Assembly: GCF_006783905.1 (NCBI RefSeq)
Contig: NZ_VFPE01000005.1
Location: forward strand, 1-64,000
Source: Microbacterium kyungheense
GTDB lineage: Bacteria; Actinomycetota; Actinomycetes; Actinomycetales; Microbacteriaceae
Reading direction: 5' to 3'
Length of the DNA stretch: 64,000 nucleotides
In this document: piece by piece, positions 1 to 8,399 of the stretch
Position numbering within the stretch: the stretch's first letter is position 1
Layout: every line of letters starts with the position of its first letter
Position numbers and translations under genes: made by a program
Notes under the pieces: model-generated
Database searches by the model: none
What the model saw: the letters and a program-made list of their open reading frames with translations, nothing else
What the model was told of the DNA's origin: nothing

Positions 1-1085
1 CCGACGGGTCGCCGTGGCAGGGCGGCATCAGCCGCGTGCACCAGGCGTACGGCCGCGCCTTCCAGCTGCCGCACACGACGGCGCACAACGAGTCGTGCGC
101 GAACATCGGCCTGATCCTGTGGGGTGAGCGGATGCTGGCGCTCACCGCAGACGCCGCCTACGCCGACGTCATCGAGCAGGTCGCCTTCAACAGCCTGCTG
201 TCGAGCATCAGCCTCGCCGGTTCGGAGTACTTCTACACGAACCCGCTGCGCCAGGTGCGCGACCTCCCCTACGCGCTCCGCCGCCCGGGCGACACCGCGC
301 TGCACCCCGTGCCCGCGCCGCCGCCCTCGGATGAGCGTCTGCGCGAGCCGTACCTCAGCTGCTTCTGCTGCCCACCCAACATCGCGCGCACTCTCGCGCG
401 GTTCCACGAGCGCGCCGCCTCGCTCGGCGACGACGGTCTGTACGTCCACCTGTACGGCGGCAGCAGCATCGACGTGACCGACGACGCCGGCCGTCGCCTC
501 GCCCTGCGCGAGGACGGCGGGTATCCGTGGGGCGAGACGGTCGCCTGGACGGTGACGGATGCCGCGGCCGGAGGCATCCCCCTCCACCTGCGCATCCCCG
601 GCTGGTCCTCGGGGGCGGCACTCACGGTGAACGGCGAGGCCGTGCCCGCGTCGGAGCCGGGGACGTACGCGGTCATCGACCGCGAGTGGCAGCAGGGCGA
701 TGTGGTCGAGCTGACGCTGCCGATGCCCGTGCGCGTGCTGCGTGCCCACCGCCTGGCCGAAGAGGCGACGAACCAGGTCGCGGTCCGCCGGGGCCCCGTC
801 GTGTACTGCGTCGAGAGCGCGGACCTTCCCGAGGGCGTCGCTCTGGAGCAGGTGGCCCTGCGACGCGGCGCGGTGTTCACGCCGGCCGATACGGAGGTCG
901 CCGGGCACCGCGTCGTCGCGCTCGAGACCGACGCGGTCGTGCTGCCGGGGTCCGACGAGGACGAGCTGTACGACGACGTGGACGACGCGCCGCTGGCGGC
1001 GGCATCCATCCGTCTCATCCCGTACTTCGCGTGGGGCAACCGCGGGGCGGGCGAGATGTCGGTGTGGCTCCCCCTGGTCTGGTGA
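1..1085 (+). CDS. GH127 family glycosidase (beta-L-arabinofuranosidase-like), 5' truncated by the window
   Basis: This is the C-terminal ~360 residues of a cytoplasmic-type GH127 enzyme; the reading frame is open from base 3 (DGSPWQGG...) and the start lies upstream of the window. The family's zinc/cysteine active site is recognisable: a Glu-Ser-Cys near position 92 and a Cys-Phe-Cys-Cys-Pro-Pro-Asn motif near position 366, matching the ESC and CCxPN motifs of Bifidobacterium HypBA1, where a Zn-bound Cys is the nucleophile. The C-terminal part is beta-rich. GH127 members release beta-L-arabinofuranose; at least one Bacteroides member acts on aceric acid in rhamnogalacturonan II, so the substrate is open. 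It ends 5 bp before the RuBisCO-like gene, so the two are probably cotranscribed. Family sure, substrate unsure. Confidence 0.88.
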   Translation, partial: DGSPWQGGISRVHQAYGRAFQLPHTTAHNESCANIGLILWGERMLALTADAAYADVIEQVAFNSLLSSISLAGSEYFYTNPLRQVRDLPYALRRPGDTALHPVPAPPPSDERLREPYLSCFCCPPNIARTLARFHERAASLGDDGLYVHLYGGSSIDVTDDAGRRLALREDGGYPWGETVAWTVTDAAAGGIPLHLRIPGWSSGAALTVNGEAVPASEPGTYAVIDREWQQGDVVELTLPMPVRVLRAHRLAEEATNQVAVRRGPVVYCVESADLPEGVALEQVALRRGAVFTPADTEVAGHRVVALETDAVVLPGSDEDELYDDVDDAPLAAASIRLIPYFAWGNRGAGEMSVWLPLVW

Positions 1086-1090
1086 CGCGC

Positions 1091-2347
1091 ATGTCTGATC
1101 AGCACGTCATCGCCACGTACATCATCGAGACCTCGCTGCCGCTGCAGCGCGCCGCCGAGGTGCTCGCGGGTGAGCAGTCGACCGGCACGTTCGTGCGGGT
1201 CGAGCGCGAGTCCGACGACCTGCGCGCACGCTTCGCCGCCCAGGTGGAGTCGATCGACGAGATCCCGCTCACGGGGGCGTCGCCGCTTCCGGGCTCGGTC
1301 GGGGATCCCGCGCTGCGTCGCCGGGCCCGCCTGCGCCTGCGCTTTCCGCTCGACAACTTCGGGCCGTCGCTGCCGAACCTGCTCGCGGCCGTCGCGGGCA
1401 ACCTGTTCGAGATCAAGGAGCTCGCGGCGATCCGCCTGGTGGATCTGGAGCTGCCGCCCGCGTTCGCGGAGCGCTACCCGGGCCCCGGCTTCGGCGTCGA
1501 GGGCACCCGCCGCCTCGTCGGCCGCCCGGACGGCGCCATGATCGGCACGATCGTCAAGCCGAGCATCGGCCTGTCGCCCGCTGACCTCGCCGAGGTGGTC
1601 TCGCAGCTCGCCGAGGCGGGCATCGACTTCATCAAGGACGACGAGCTGCAGGGCAACGGCCCGTCCGCCCCGCTCGCCGAGCGCGTCGCCGCTGTCATGC
1701 CGGTGCTCGAGCGCTACGCCGACCGCCACGGCCGCAAGCCGATGTACGCGTTCAACATCACCGACGACATCGGCCGGCTGGAGGCCAACCACGATCTCGT
1801 CGTCGCGGCCGGCGGCACGTGCGTCATGGCCTGCGTGAACCTCATCGGCCTGCCGGGGCTGGAGTTCCTGCGCCGTCACAGCACCGTGCCGATCCACGGG
1901 CACCGGGCGATGTTCGGCTCGTTCGGCCGCTCCGAGCAGGTCGGGATAGGGTTCCGGGCGTGGCAGAAGCTCGCGCGCCTGGCCGGTGCCGACCACCTGC
2001 ACACGAACGGCATCAGCAACAAGTTCTACGAGACGGACGATCAGGTGCTCGACTCCATCGCCGCGGTCCGCGAGCCGCTGCTGGGCCTCACCCCCACGGT
2101 GCCGGTGCTGTCGTCGGGCCAGTGGGGCGGCCTCGCGCACGCGACCTATGCCGCGGTGGGCACGACGGACCTGCTGGTGCTCGCGGGGGGCGGCATCCAC
2201 GGTCATCCGGACGGCGCCGCAGCCGGCGTCGCGAGCATGCGCGACGCGTGGGCGTCCGCGGCGCGCGGTGAGAGCGCCGACGACGCGTTCGCGACCTCGC
2301 CCGCGCTGCGCCGTGCCGCGGAGCTGTTCGGGCCGGTCCGTGTCTGA
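1091..2347 (+). CDS. RuBisCO-like protein, apionate-pathway (OiaX/OiaT) type
   Basis: A 418-residue RuBisCO large-chain homologue that is not a CO2-fixing enzyme. Visible are GTIVKPSIGLSP around K156, FIKDDE with the carbamylatable Lys182 and metal ligands Asp184/Glu185, HGHRA at His271 and SNKF at Lys311, i.e. an intact metal site. Known RLPs of this kind work on 3-oxo-isoapionate 4-phosphate: OiaX decarboxylates it, OiaT splits it to 3-phosphoglycerate and glycolate. MtnW-type RLPs of methionine salvage are the alternative, but no mtn genes are near, while a DUF1537 kinase follows with an 8-bp overlap. ATG 1091 is taken as start; GTG 1082, overlapping the previous stop, is also possible. 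The choice between OiaX and OiaT cannot be made by eye. Confidence 0.85.
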   Translation: MSDQHVIATYIIETSLPLQRAAEVLAGEQSTGTFVRVERESDDLRARFAAQVESIDEIPLTGASPLPGSVGDPALRRRARLRLRFPLDNFGPSLPNLLAAVAGNLFEIKELAAIRLVDLELPPAFAERYPGPGFGVEGTRRLVGRPDGAMIGTIVKPSIGLSPADLAEVVSQLAEAGIDFIKDDELQGNGPSAPLAERVAAVMPVLERYADRHGRKPMYAFNITDDIGRLEANHDLVVAAGGTCVMACVNLIGLPGLEFLRRHSTVPIHGHRAMFGSFGRSEQVGIGFRAWQKLARLAGADHLHTNGISNKFYETDDQVLDSIAAVREPLLGLTPTVPVLSSGQWGGLAHATYAAVGTTDLLVLAGGGIHGHPDGAAAGVASMRDAWASAARGESADDAFATSPALRRAAELFGPVRV

Positions 2348-3623
2348 CACCCGCCGGCCCGTCCTGTTCTACGGCGACGACTTCACCGGCAGCGTCGACG
2401 CGCTGCTGCAGTTCGCCCGCCGCGGGTGGACGGGCCGCCTGTTCACGGGGCTTCCGGATGCCGGCGGCCCGGGCTCCCCGGATGCGCTGTCCCGCGCGGC
2501 CGCCGAGGTCGACGTGGTCGGGGTGGCCGGGATCTCGCGCTCGCTCGCACCGGACGACATGGACACCGAGCTGCGCCCGGTCTTCGCCGCCTTCGCCGCC
2601 CTCGACCCGGCGCTCGTGCAGTACAAGGCGTGCTCGACGGCCGACTCCGCTGCGCACGTCGGAAGCCTCGGACGCGTCGTCGAGCTCGCCCGCGAGGCGT
2701 TCGGCGAGCGCCCGGTGCCGATGCTGTTCGCGCAGCCGGACTTCGGCCGCTACACCGTGTTCGGCCAGCACTTCGCCGCCGAGCAGGGCGTGGTGTATCG
2801 CCTCGACCGGCAGCCCACGATGTCGCGGCATCCCTCGACGCCGATGACCGAGGCCGACCTCGCACGTCACGTCGGGCGGCAGACGGCGCTTCCGATCGGC
2901 GCGATCCCGCTGCTGTCCTACGACGGACTCGCCGAGCTGCTGCGGTCGTCGCCCGACGCCGCGGTCGTGCTCGACGCGCTGACCGATGAGCATCTCGTCG
3001 CCGTCGGCCACGCCCTCGGCGCACTGCCGTCGCCCGTCTTCGCGATCGGCTCCGGCGGTCTCTCGCACGGCGTCGCGGCGGCCTCCCCCGGCGATGCGCC
3101 CGCGCTCCCCACCACGTCGTCCGTCCCGGGTCCGGTGCTCGCCGTGTCGGGCAGCCGCTCGGCCCAGACCAGAAGACAGGTGGATGCCGCGGCCGCCGCC
3201 GGCTGGTTCGTCCGGGCCCTTCCGCTCGAGGCCGGCGCCCGCGAGGCGACGGCGAACGAGGTGCTCGGCGCGCTGAGGTCCGGGCACAGCGTGGCGCTGA
3301 CGTCCGACGACGCCGATGTCGGCGCCGCAGGCGGACGTCCGCTGCTGCCGGCGATCGCAGAGGCCGCGGCATCCCTCGTCTCGACCGTCGCCCGCGACGG
3401 CGCCGCGCGACGGGTCATCGTGTGCGGCGGCGACACGTCCAGCCGCGTCACGCGACTGCTCGGCGTCGAGGCACTGTCGATCGCCGCCAACCCGTGGGGC
3501 AACGTGGTGCTCCTGCGCGCGCATGCCGCCGATCCCGCGATCGACGGCATCGAGCTGCTGCTCAAGGGCGGGCAGGTCGGCGCCGACTCGCTGTTCACCG
3601 ACGTCGCCGCCCTCGGCCGCTGA
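2340..3623 (+). CDS. DUF1537 four-carbon acid sugar kinase (candidate 3-oxo-isoapionate kinase)
   Basis: A 427-residue ATP-dependent kinase. The N-terminal substrate domain begins with YGDDFTGSVDA (Asp13/Asp14, family signature), and the C-terminal nucleotide-binding domain carries GGDTS at about 363-367 and a glycine-rich LLKGGQVG near the end. Family members phosphorylate threonate, 3-dehydrotetronate or 3-oxo-isoapionate (OiaK). GTG 2340 overlaps the end of the RLP gene by 8 bp, so translation is coupled. A kinase that makes the phosphorylated substrate for an adjacent RLP is the arrangement described for D-apiose catabolism. The family is certain; the OiaK role is inferred from context. 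Confidence 0.86.
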   Translation: MSDTRRPVLFYGDDFTGSVDALLQFARRGWTGRLFTGLPDAGGPGSPDALSRAAAEVDVVGVAGISRSLAPDDMDTELRPVFAAFAALDPALVQYKACSTADSAAHVGSLGRVVELAREAFGERPVPMLFAQPDFGRYTVFGQHFAAEQGVVYRLDRQPTMSRHPSTPMTEADLARHVGRQTALPIGAIPLLSYDGLAELLRSSPDAAVVLDALTDEHLVAVGHALGALPSPVFAIGSGGLSHGVAAASPGDAPALPTTSSVPGPVLAVSGSRSAQTRRQVDAAAAAGWFVRALPLEAGAREATANEVLGALRSGHSVALTSDDADVGAAGGRPLLPAIAEAAASLVSTVARDGAARRVIVCGGDTSSRVTRLLGVEALSIAANPWGNVVLLRAHAADPAIDGIELLLKGGQVGADSLFTDVAALGR

Positions 3624-3664
3624 GGCAGCTCCGCCGCTCGCTCTCCCTGCCCGCCGGCCCCCCG

Positions 3665-3731
3665 ACAGGTCAACCGCGCCTGCGCAGGAGGAATGCGCGC
3701 GAGACGTCCTGCGCAAGCGCGGTTGACCTGT
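3665..3731. repeat. 67-bp imperfect palindrome downstream of the kinase gene
   Basis: Two 25-bp arms (3665-3689 and 3707-3731) are reverse complements with a single mismatch, around a 17-bp centre rich in GCGC. The outer half-site reads ACAGGTCAACCGCGC. It lies 41 bp after the kinase stop and could act as a transcription terminator, but no T-run follows and the stem is far longer than the 13-15-bp terminators elsewhere here. Compare the elements at 27011 and 54621. Confidence 0.8.
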
Positions 3732-3764
3732 TGAGACCCGCAGCTCCGGGTAGGGTCTCGTGGG

Positions 3765-4217
3765 GTGAGCCGCTTCTCCGTCGTCCCCTCGTCGTACGTG
3801 TATCTCCGCCGCGGGTCGGCCGTGCTGCTGCAGCTGCGGCAGAACACCGGGTACATGGACGGATGCTGGGCGGCCGGCGCCGCCGGCCACGTCGAGCTCG
3901 GCGAGACCGCCGCGGCGGCCGCGGCACGCGAGGCCCGGGAGGAGCTCGGCCTCACGCTCGACCCCGCCGCGCTGTCGGCGATCGCCGTGATGCAGCGCAC
4001 CGACGGCACCGACGACCCGATCGAGCAGCGGGTCGACTGGTTCTTCGCGTGCGACGCATGGGACGGCAACCCGCGGATCCTCGAGCCCCGCAAGTGCGCG
4101 GAGCTCGCCTGGTTCGACCTCGACGCCCTCCCCGAGCGGATGCCGGAGTACGAGCGCACCGCCCTGCAGGCCCTGCGCGCAGGGGGTTCGGCCACACTGC
4201 TGGACGTGGGCTTCTGA
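3765..4217 (+). CDS. Nudix hydrolase
   Basis: A 150-residue MutT/Nudix pyrophosphohydrolase. The Nudix box GHVELGETAAAAAAREAREE followed by LGL occupies about residues 44-66, with the expected Gly, both Glu pairs and the REaxEE core. It would hydrolyse a nucleoside diphosphate linked to another group; the substrate cannot be told. The GTG start lies 8 nt after a TAGGGT box (3751-3756) and has no Shine-Dalgarno sequence, which points to a leaderless transcript. It is a stand-alone gene between the palindrome and the AraC-type gene. Confidence 0.9.
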   Translation: MSRFSVVPSSYVYLRRGSAVLLQLRQNTGYMDGCWAAGAAGHVELGETAAAAAAREAREELGLTLDPAALSAIAVMQRTDGTDDPIEQRVDWFFACDAWDGNPRILEPRKCAELAWFDLDALPERMPEYERTALQALRAGGSATLLDVGF

Positions 4218-4297
4218 CGGTCGCACGATCGGATCGGGCACGGATAGTCGGGTGAGGCCGGCCGGGAACGACGAGCCTTGAGGGCGAAGGGAGACAC

Positions 4298-5164
4298 GTG
4301 ATCGCGACGCTCAACCAACTGGTCGACGAGGTCGAGGCCCATCTGGACGACGACCTCGACCTCGCCGGGTTCGCCCGCCGCGCAGGCACCACGGAGTACC
4401 ACCTCCGCCGGATGTTCTCGTCGCTGGCGGGGATGCCGCTGTCGGAGTACCTCCGCCGGCGGCGCATGACCGTCGCCGCGGCGGACGTCCTCGGCGACGA
4501 CGACCTGCTGAGCATCGCGGTGCGCTACGGGTACGGCTCGACAGAGGCGTTCGCCCGGGCGTTCCGCGCGGTCCACGGCGCCGGTCCGGGCGACGTGCGC
4601 CGTGACGGCGGCTCCCTTCGCACCCAACCCCAGCTCAGGTTCCGCCTGACCGTCGAAGGAAGCCACACCATGGACACCCGCATCACCGAGCGACCCGCGT
4701 TCCGCCTCATCGGCCACTCCACGCGCGTCCCCCTCATCCACGAGGGCGTCAACCCGCACATCCAGGCGCACATCGCGTCGCTGCCGCCCGAGGAGCACGC
4801 CCGGCTCAAGCAGCTGAGCAGCACCGAGCCCGCCGGCCTGCTGCAGGTGTCGGCCGACGTCGACCCCGACTACGCCGAGGGCTCGCTGCTGACCTACCTG
4901 CACGGCGTGGCCGTCGCCGAGGGCACCCCGGTGCCCGACGACCTCGACGTGATCGAGGTCGCTGCCGGCACCTGGGCGGTCTTCCGCACCAGCGGGGACT
5001 ACCCGTCCGCGCTGCAGCAGACGTGGGCGGCCACCGCCACCGACTGGTTCCCCTCGAACCCGTGGCGGCTGCGCCCCGGCCCGTCGATCGTGGCCGTCCT
5101 GGATCGGTCCGCCGACTTCACGACCGCGACCTGCGAGCTGTGGCTGCCGGTGGAGCGGGGCTGA
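4298..5164 (+). CDS. AraC-type regulator with C-terminal GyrI-like effector domain
   Basis: 288 residues. Residues 1-105 form an AraC/XylS DNA-binding domain with two helix-turn-helix units (LAGFARRAGTTEYHLRRMF and LSIAVRYGYGSTEAFARAF). A linker is followed at about 126-287 by a GyrI/SOUL-like domain as in Rob, BmrR and SbmC, which binds amphipathic small molecules. This order is typical of multidrug or cationic-compound sensors rather than sugar regulators. GTG 4298 is preceded by GGGAGA. The target is unknown; no efflux gene is adjacent. Confidence 0.88.
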   Translation: MIATLNQLVDEVEAHLDDDLDLAGFARRAGTTEYHLRRMFSSLAGMPLSEYLRRRRMTVAAADVLGDDDLLSIAVRYGYGSTEAFARAFRAVHGAGPGDVRRDGGSLRTQPQLRFRLTVEGSHTMDTRITERPAFRLIGHSTRVPLIHEGVNPHIQAHIASLPPEEHARLKQLSSTEPAGLLQVSADVDPDYAEGSLLTYLHGVAVAEGTPVPDDLDVIEVAAGTWAVFRTSGDYPSALQQTWAATATDWFPSNPWRLRPGPSIVAVLDRSADFTTATCELWLPVERG

Positions 5165-5166
5165 AC

Positions 5167-5196
5167 CGGAGGGCGCGCGACACCGCGCGCCCTCCG
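5167..5196. terminator. Bidirectional hairpin terminator
   Basis: A perfect 13-bp stem CGGAGGGCGCGCG (5167-5179 with 5184-5196) closes an ACAC loop. It sits exactly between the convergent AraC-type and beta-galactosidase genes. Confidence 0.8.
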
Positions 5197-8100
5197 TCAG
5201 CGTGCCTCGAGCCGCACGCTCCACGAGGTGCGCACGCGCGGGATGCGGTACTGCTCGGGCAGCGCAGGACCCACCGACGCCGAGCCCAGCCCCTGCTGGG
5301 CGTGGTCGAGGTTCAGCCACACGCGACCCGAGTCCGCGAGCTCGTGCGGCTTGGCCGCACGCGCGAGGTCGTGCGACGTCCACCGGCGCGCCGTGAAGTC
5401 GAACTCGGGACGCCCGTCGACCCGCAGCGACGGCATCCCCGCGCCCGTGATCTCGAGCCACCGCGTCTGCACGTGGTTGCCGTTCTCCTGCGGCACCGGA
5501 TAGGGCACCTGCAGGTCGTCGATGGACGCCGCGAACCGGCCGACCCGCGAGCCCTCGAACGAATCGACATAGGTCTCGCCCGGTCCTCGCCCGAACCACG
5601 TCACGCGCTCGGCCGCGCCCGGCAGAGCGAACAGCAGTCCGAGCCGTGGCACGAGGATGTCGCGCTGCAGATAGGGGGTGTCGCGCCAGGGACCCACGAA
5701 GTCCGCATCCGCCTCGAGCACGAGCCCGTCGCCGTCGGCGATCCACGACATGGTCCAGGCGACGCCGTGCGGGTGGGTGCGCGGCGCGGTGCGGCCCCGC
5801 ACCGTCAGCCGGCCCGGACCGGCGGACACCTCGTCCACGCGATGCAGCAGGCGATCGAGCATGGTCTTGTGCCACACCGAGGCGAGATCGTTGAGCGAGC
5901 CCTGGCCATGGTCGTTCTCGGTGGGCGCGCGGTACAGGTCCAGGGTCGGCCCGTCGAGCTCGAGGTCGCCGAGCCGCACGAGGCGTCCCGTGGCGGCGTC
6001 GAATGTGCCCGCTCCGAGCAGCACCACCTCGCGTGCGACCGCGGCTGAGAAGGCGAACCGCGGCGCGGCGACGCCCGCGGCCTCCGCCGCATCGGGCAGC
6101 GGCCGGTCCGCACGGTCCACCCGCTGCGCCCAGGCCACGACGTGCCCGGCCGGTGCCCACGCGGCATCCGCCGCGAGCGCGGCCTCGACCGTCAGCACGA
6201 CCTCGGAGCGGCCGGATGCCGCAGCCCCGGCATCCTCGTCGGCCCCTGCCGTCGCGAGTGCCCGGACCGCGGCATCCGGGATCGCGATGTCGGCCGACTC
6301 CCCCGCGGGCACGGCGGGCACCACCAGCTCGCCCGCCGCCACCGGAAGGCCGTCGGCCTCGACCGACCAGCCGAACACGAGGTCGGACGTGTCGATCGCG
6401 TGCCGGTCGTTGGCGATGCGCACCGACGTGTCGTCCACCGTGATCAGCACCGGCTCGTGCGCCTTGGTCAGCTCGACGAGGCCCGGGGTGGGCGTGCGGT
6501 CGCTGAACACGAGCCCGTGCAGGCTGAAGCGGCCGCCGCGCGGCTCATCGTCCACGTCGTCGCCGTGCATCACGACGCGCACGCCGTCGGCCGTCTCGGC
6601 GTGGAACCCGTGGTCGATCCACTCCCACACGAACGCGCCGCACAGCCGGTCGTGCGCGCGGATGATGCGCCAGTAGTCCTGCAGCGACCCGGGGCCGTTG
6701 CCCATGGCGTGCGCGTACTCGACGAGCAGGAACGGCAGTCCGCGGCGGCGGCGGTCGTCGGCGTCCGAAATGCCGTCGGGCGCGTCCGCATCGCCGTCGA
6801 AGACCATGCCGTGCATGCTCAGCCGCCCGCCGCGCGGCTCCTCGCGGCGGCCGATCTGCTCCAGCAGCTCCAGCGACGGGTACATCAGCGAGTAGAAGTC
6901 CGAGTCGCGGTACCGCGGATCGCGCTCGTACAGCACGGCGCGCGACGGGTCGCGGTCGTCGAGCCAGCGCCGCATGTCGGTGAAGCCGTCGCCGGTCATG
7001 CTCTCGTTCGCGAGCGACCACACCACGACGCTCGGCCGGTTCTTGTGGGGCTCGACGGTGCGTCGCAGGCGGTCCATGATGGCGTCGCGCCACTCCGGCA
7101 GCGCCGGCGGATTGTGCTGCCAGCCCTCGTAGATGAACCCGTGGGTCTCGAGGTCGACCTCGACCACCACCCAGAGGCCGTACTCGTCGCACAGCCGCAG
7201 GAAGTCGGGATGCGGCGGGTAGTGGCTCGTGCGGACGGCGTCGATGTTCGCACGCTTCATCATCACGATGTCGCGGACCATCGTCTCGCGATCGAGCGTG
7301 CGGCCGGTGTCGGGATGATGCTCGTGCCGGTTGACGCCCCGGAAGGTGACCGCGCGGCCGTTGACGGTGAACACCCCGTCGACGATCTCGACGCGGCGGA
7401 ACCCGACGGCCAGCTCCACGGTCTCGGCCGGCGTCCGCACCGTCCCCCGGTACAGCCGGGGGCTGTCGGCGCTCCACGGCTCGACGGCCACGGTGACCGC
7501 CTCGCCGGGCGCCACGCGGATGCCGAGCTCGGGCAGCTCGACGACGGTCTCGTGGATGCCGGCGGCCGCGGCATCCCGTCCCGACAGTGTGACGTCCACC
7601 CGGAGGGTGCCGAGGCCTGTCACGGAGTCATAGTCCGCGTGGACGAAGTGGTCGTCGATGCCGCCCTCCGGACGCGCCAGGAGCTCGACGTCGCGGAAGA
7701 TGCCGGGGAGCCACCACATGTCCTGGTCTTCGAGGTACGTCCCTGCCGACCAGCGGTGCACGCGCACGCACAGCACGTTCCGCCCCGTGCGCACGGGGGC
7801 GTCGAACTCGACCGGCAGTCGGCTGCCCGTCGACCAGCCGAGCTCCTCGCCGTTGAGCCACACCCTGGCGCACGAGTCGACGCCCTGGAACCGCAGCACC
7901 GCGGGACCGAAGCCGTCGGGCACCTCGAACACCAGCCGGTAGTCGCCGGTGGGATTCTCCGTCGACACGCGGGGCGCGTCGAGCGGGATCGGGTAGGCCG
8001 TGTTCGTGTACAGCGGTCCCTCGGCCGTGCCGAGCATGCGCCGCGCGGGGCCTCCGTCCAGCGGCGTGAAGGGCTCCAGCACCCAGTGCGACGGCACGGG

Positions 8101-8355
8101 CATCGGATCCCAGCCGGTGTCGTCGAAGTCGTCGGCGAGGAACGCCGGTCCGGTGCCGGCCGCGGTCGCAGACAGGCGGAAGCGCCACACGCCGTTGAGG
8201 CTCTGCACCCGTGCATCGGTCAGCGCGTCCGCACGGGGCCGGCGTCGGCCGGCGCCCGGTGCCGTGCTCTCCCAGTACGGGTCATCGGACTCGGACGGCG
8301 TCGGCGCCTGCGAAACTCGGCTAGTCTGCATATCCATAGCAGTGTGCATATCCAT
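5197..8355 (-). CDS. lacZ: Beta-galactosidase, GH2 (LacZ-like)
   Basis: About 1052 residues with the five-domain LacZ plan: N-terminal sugar-binding jelly roll, immunoglobulin-like domains, TIM barrel and C-terminal beta-sandwich. The acid/base Glu lies in WSLANESMTGDG, the nucleophile Glu in LLVEYAHAMGNGPGSLQDYW, and GAFVWEWIDHGF and VFSDRTPTPG are family signatures. No signal peptide, so cytoplasmic. ATG 8355 is chosen, but a second in-frame ATG at 8337 lies inside a duplicated ATGGATATGCA and neither has a good ribosome site. About residues 500-525 carry an extra segment resembling a later stretch (see findings). The substrate is probably a beta-galactoside imported or released from galactan. 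Only 44 bp separate it from the divergent dehydrogenase gene. Confidence 0.92.
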   Translation of the reverse strand: MDMHTAMDMQTSRVSQAPTPSESDDPYWESTAPGAGRRRPRADALTDARVQSLNGVWRFRLSATAAGTGPAFLADDFDDTGWDPMPVPSHWVLEPFTPLDGGPARRMLGTAEGPLYTNTAYPIPLDAPRVSTENPTGDYRLVFEVPDGFGPAVLRFQGVDSCARVWLNGEELGWSTGSRLPVEFDAPVRTGRNVLCVRVHRWSAGTYLEDQDMWWLPGIFRDVELLARPEGGIDDHFVHADYDSVTGLGTLRVDVTLSGRDAAAAGIHETVVELPELGIRVAPGEAVTVAVEPWSADSPRLYRGTVRTPAETVELAVGFRRVEIVDGVFTVNGRAVTFRGVNRHEHHPDTGRTLDRETMVRDIVMMKRANIDAVRTSHYPPHPDFLRLCDEYGLWVVVEVDLETHGFIYEGWQHNPPALPEWRDAIMDRLRRTVEPHKNRPSVVVWSLANESMTGDGFTDMRRWLDDRDPSRAVLYERDPRYRDSDFYSLMYPSLELLEQIGRREEPRGGRLSMHGMVFDGDADAPDGISDADDRRRRGLPFLLVEYAHAMGNGPGSLQDYWRIIRAHDRLCGAFVWEWIDHGFHAETADGVRVVMHGDDVDDEPRGGRFSLHGLVFSDRTPTPGLVELTKAHEPVLITVDDTSVRIANDRHAIDTSDLVFGWSVEADGLPVAAGELVVPAVPAGESADIAIPDAAVRALATAGADEDAGAAASGRSEVVLTVEAALAADAAWAPAGHVVAWAQRVDRADRPLPDAAEAAGVAAPRFAFSAAVAREVVLLGAGTFDAATGRLVRLGDLELDGPTLDLYRAPTENDHGQGSLNDLASVWHKTMLDRLLHRVDEVSAGPGRLTVRGRTAPRTHPHGVAWTMSWIADGDGLVLEADADFVGPWRDTPYLQRDILVPRLGLLFALPGAAERVTWFGRGPGETYVDSFEGSRVGRFAASIDDLQVPYPVPQENGNHVQTRWLEITGAGMPSLRVDGRPEFDFTARRWTSHDLARAAKPHELADSGRVWLNLDHAQQGLGSASVGPALPEQYRIPRVRTSWSVRLEAR

Positions 8356-8399
8356 TCTTGATTGAATGCGATGGCAGTCTAGCTCAGCGAGGAGTCCCC

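Noticed and set aside
1091..2347. A true RuBisCO large subunit
   Set aside because: Metal-site residues are kept, but loop 6 and other substrate residues differ from CO2-fixing enzymes (SNKFYE instead of GKLEG) and there are no Calvin-cycle neighbours.
2918..6160. A 1080-codon minus-strand open frame over the kinase, Nudix and AraC genes
   Set aside because: Shadow of real plus-strand genes with recognised motifs; no domain of its own.
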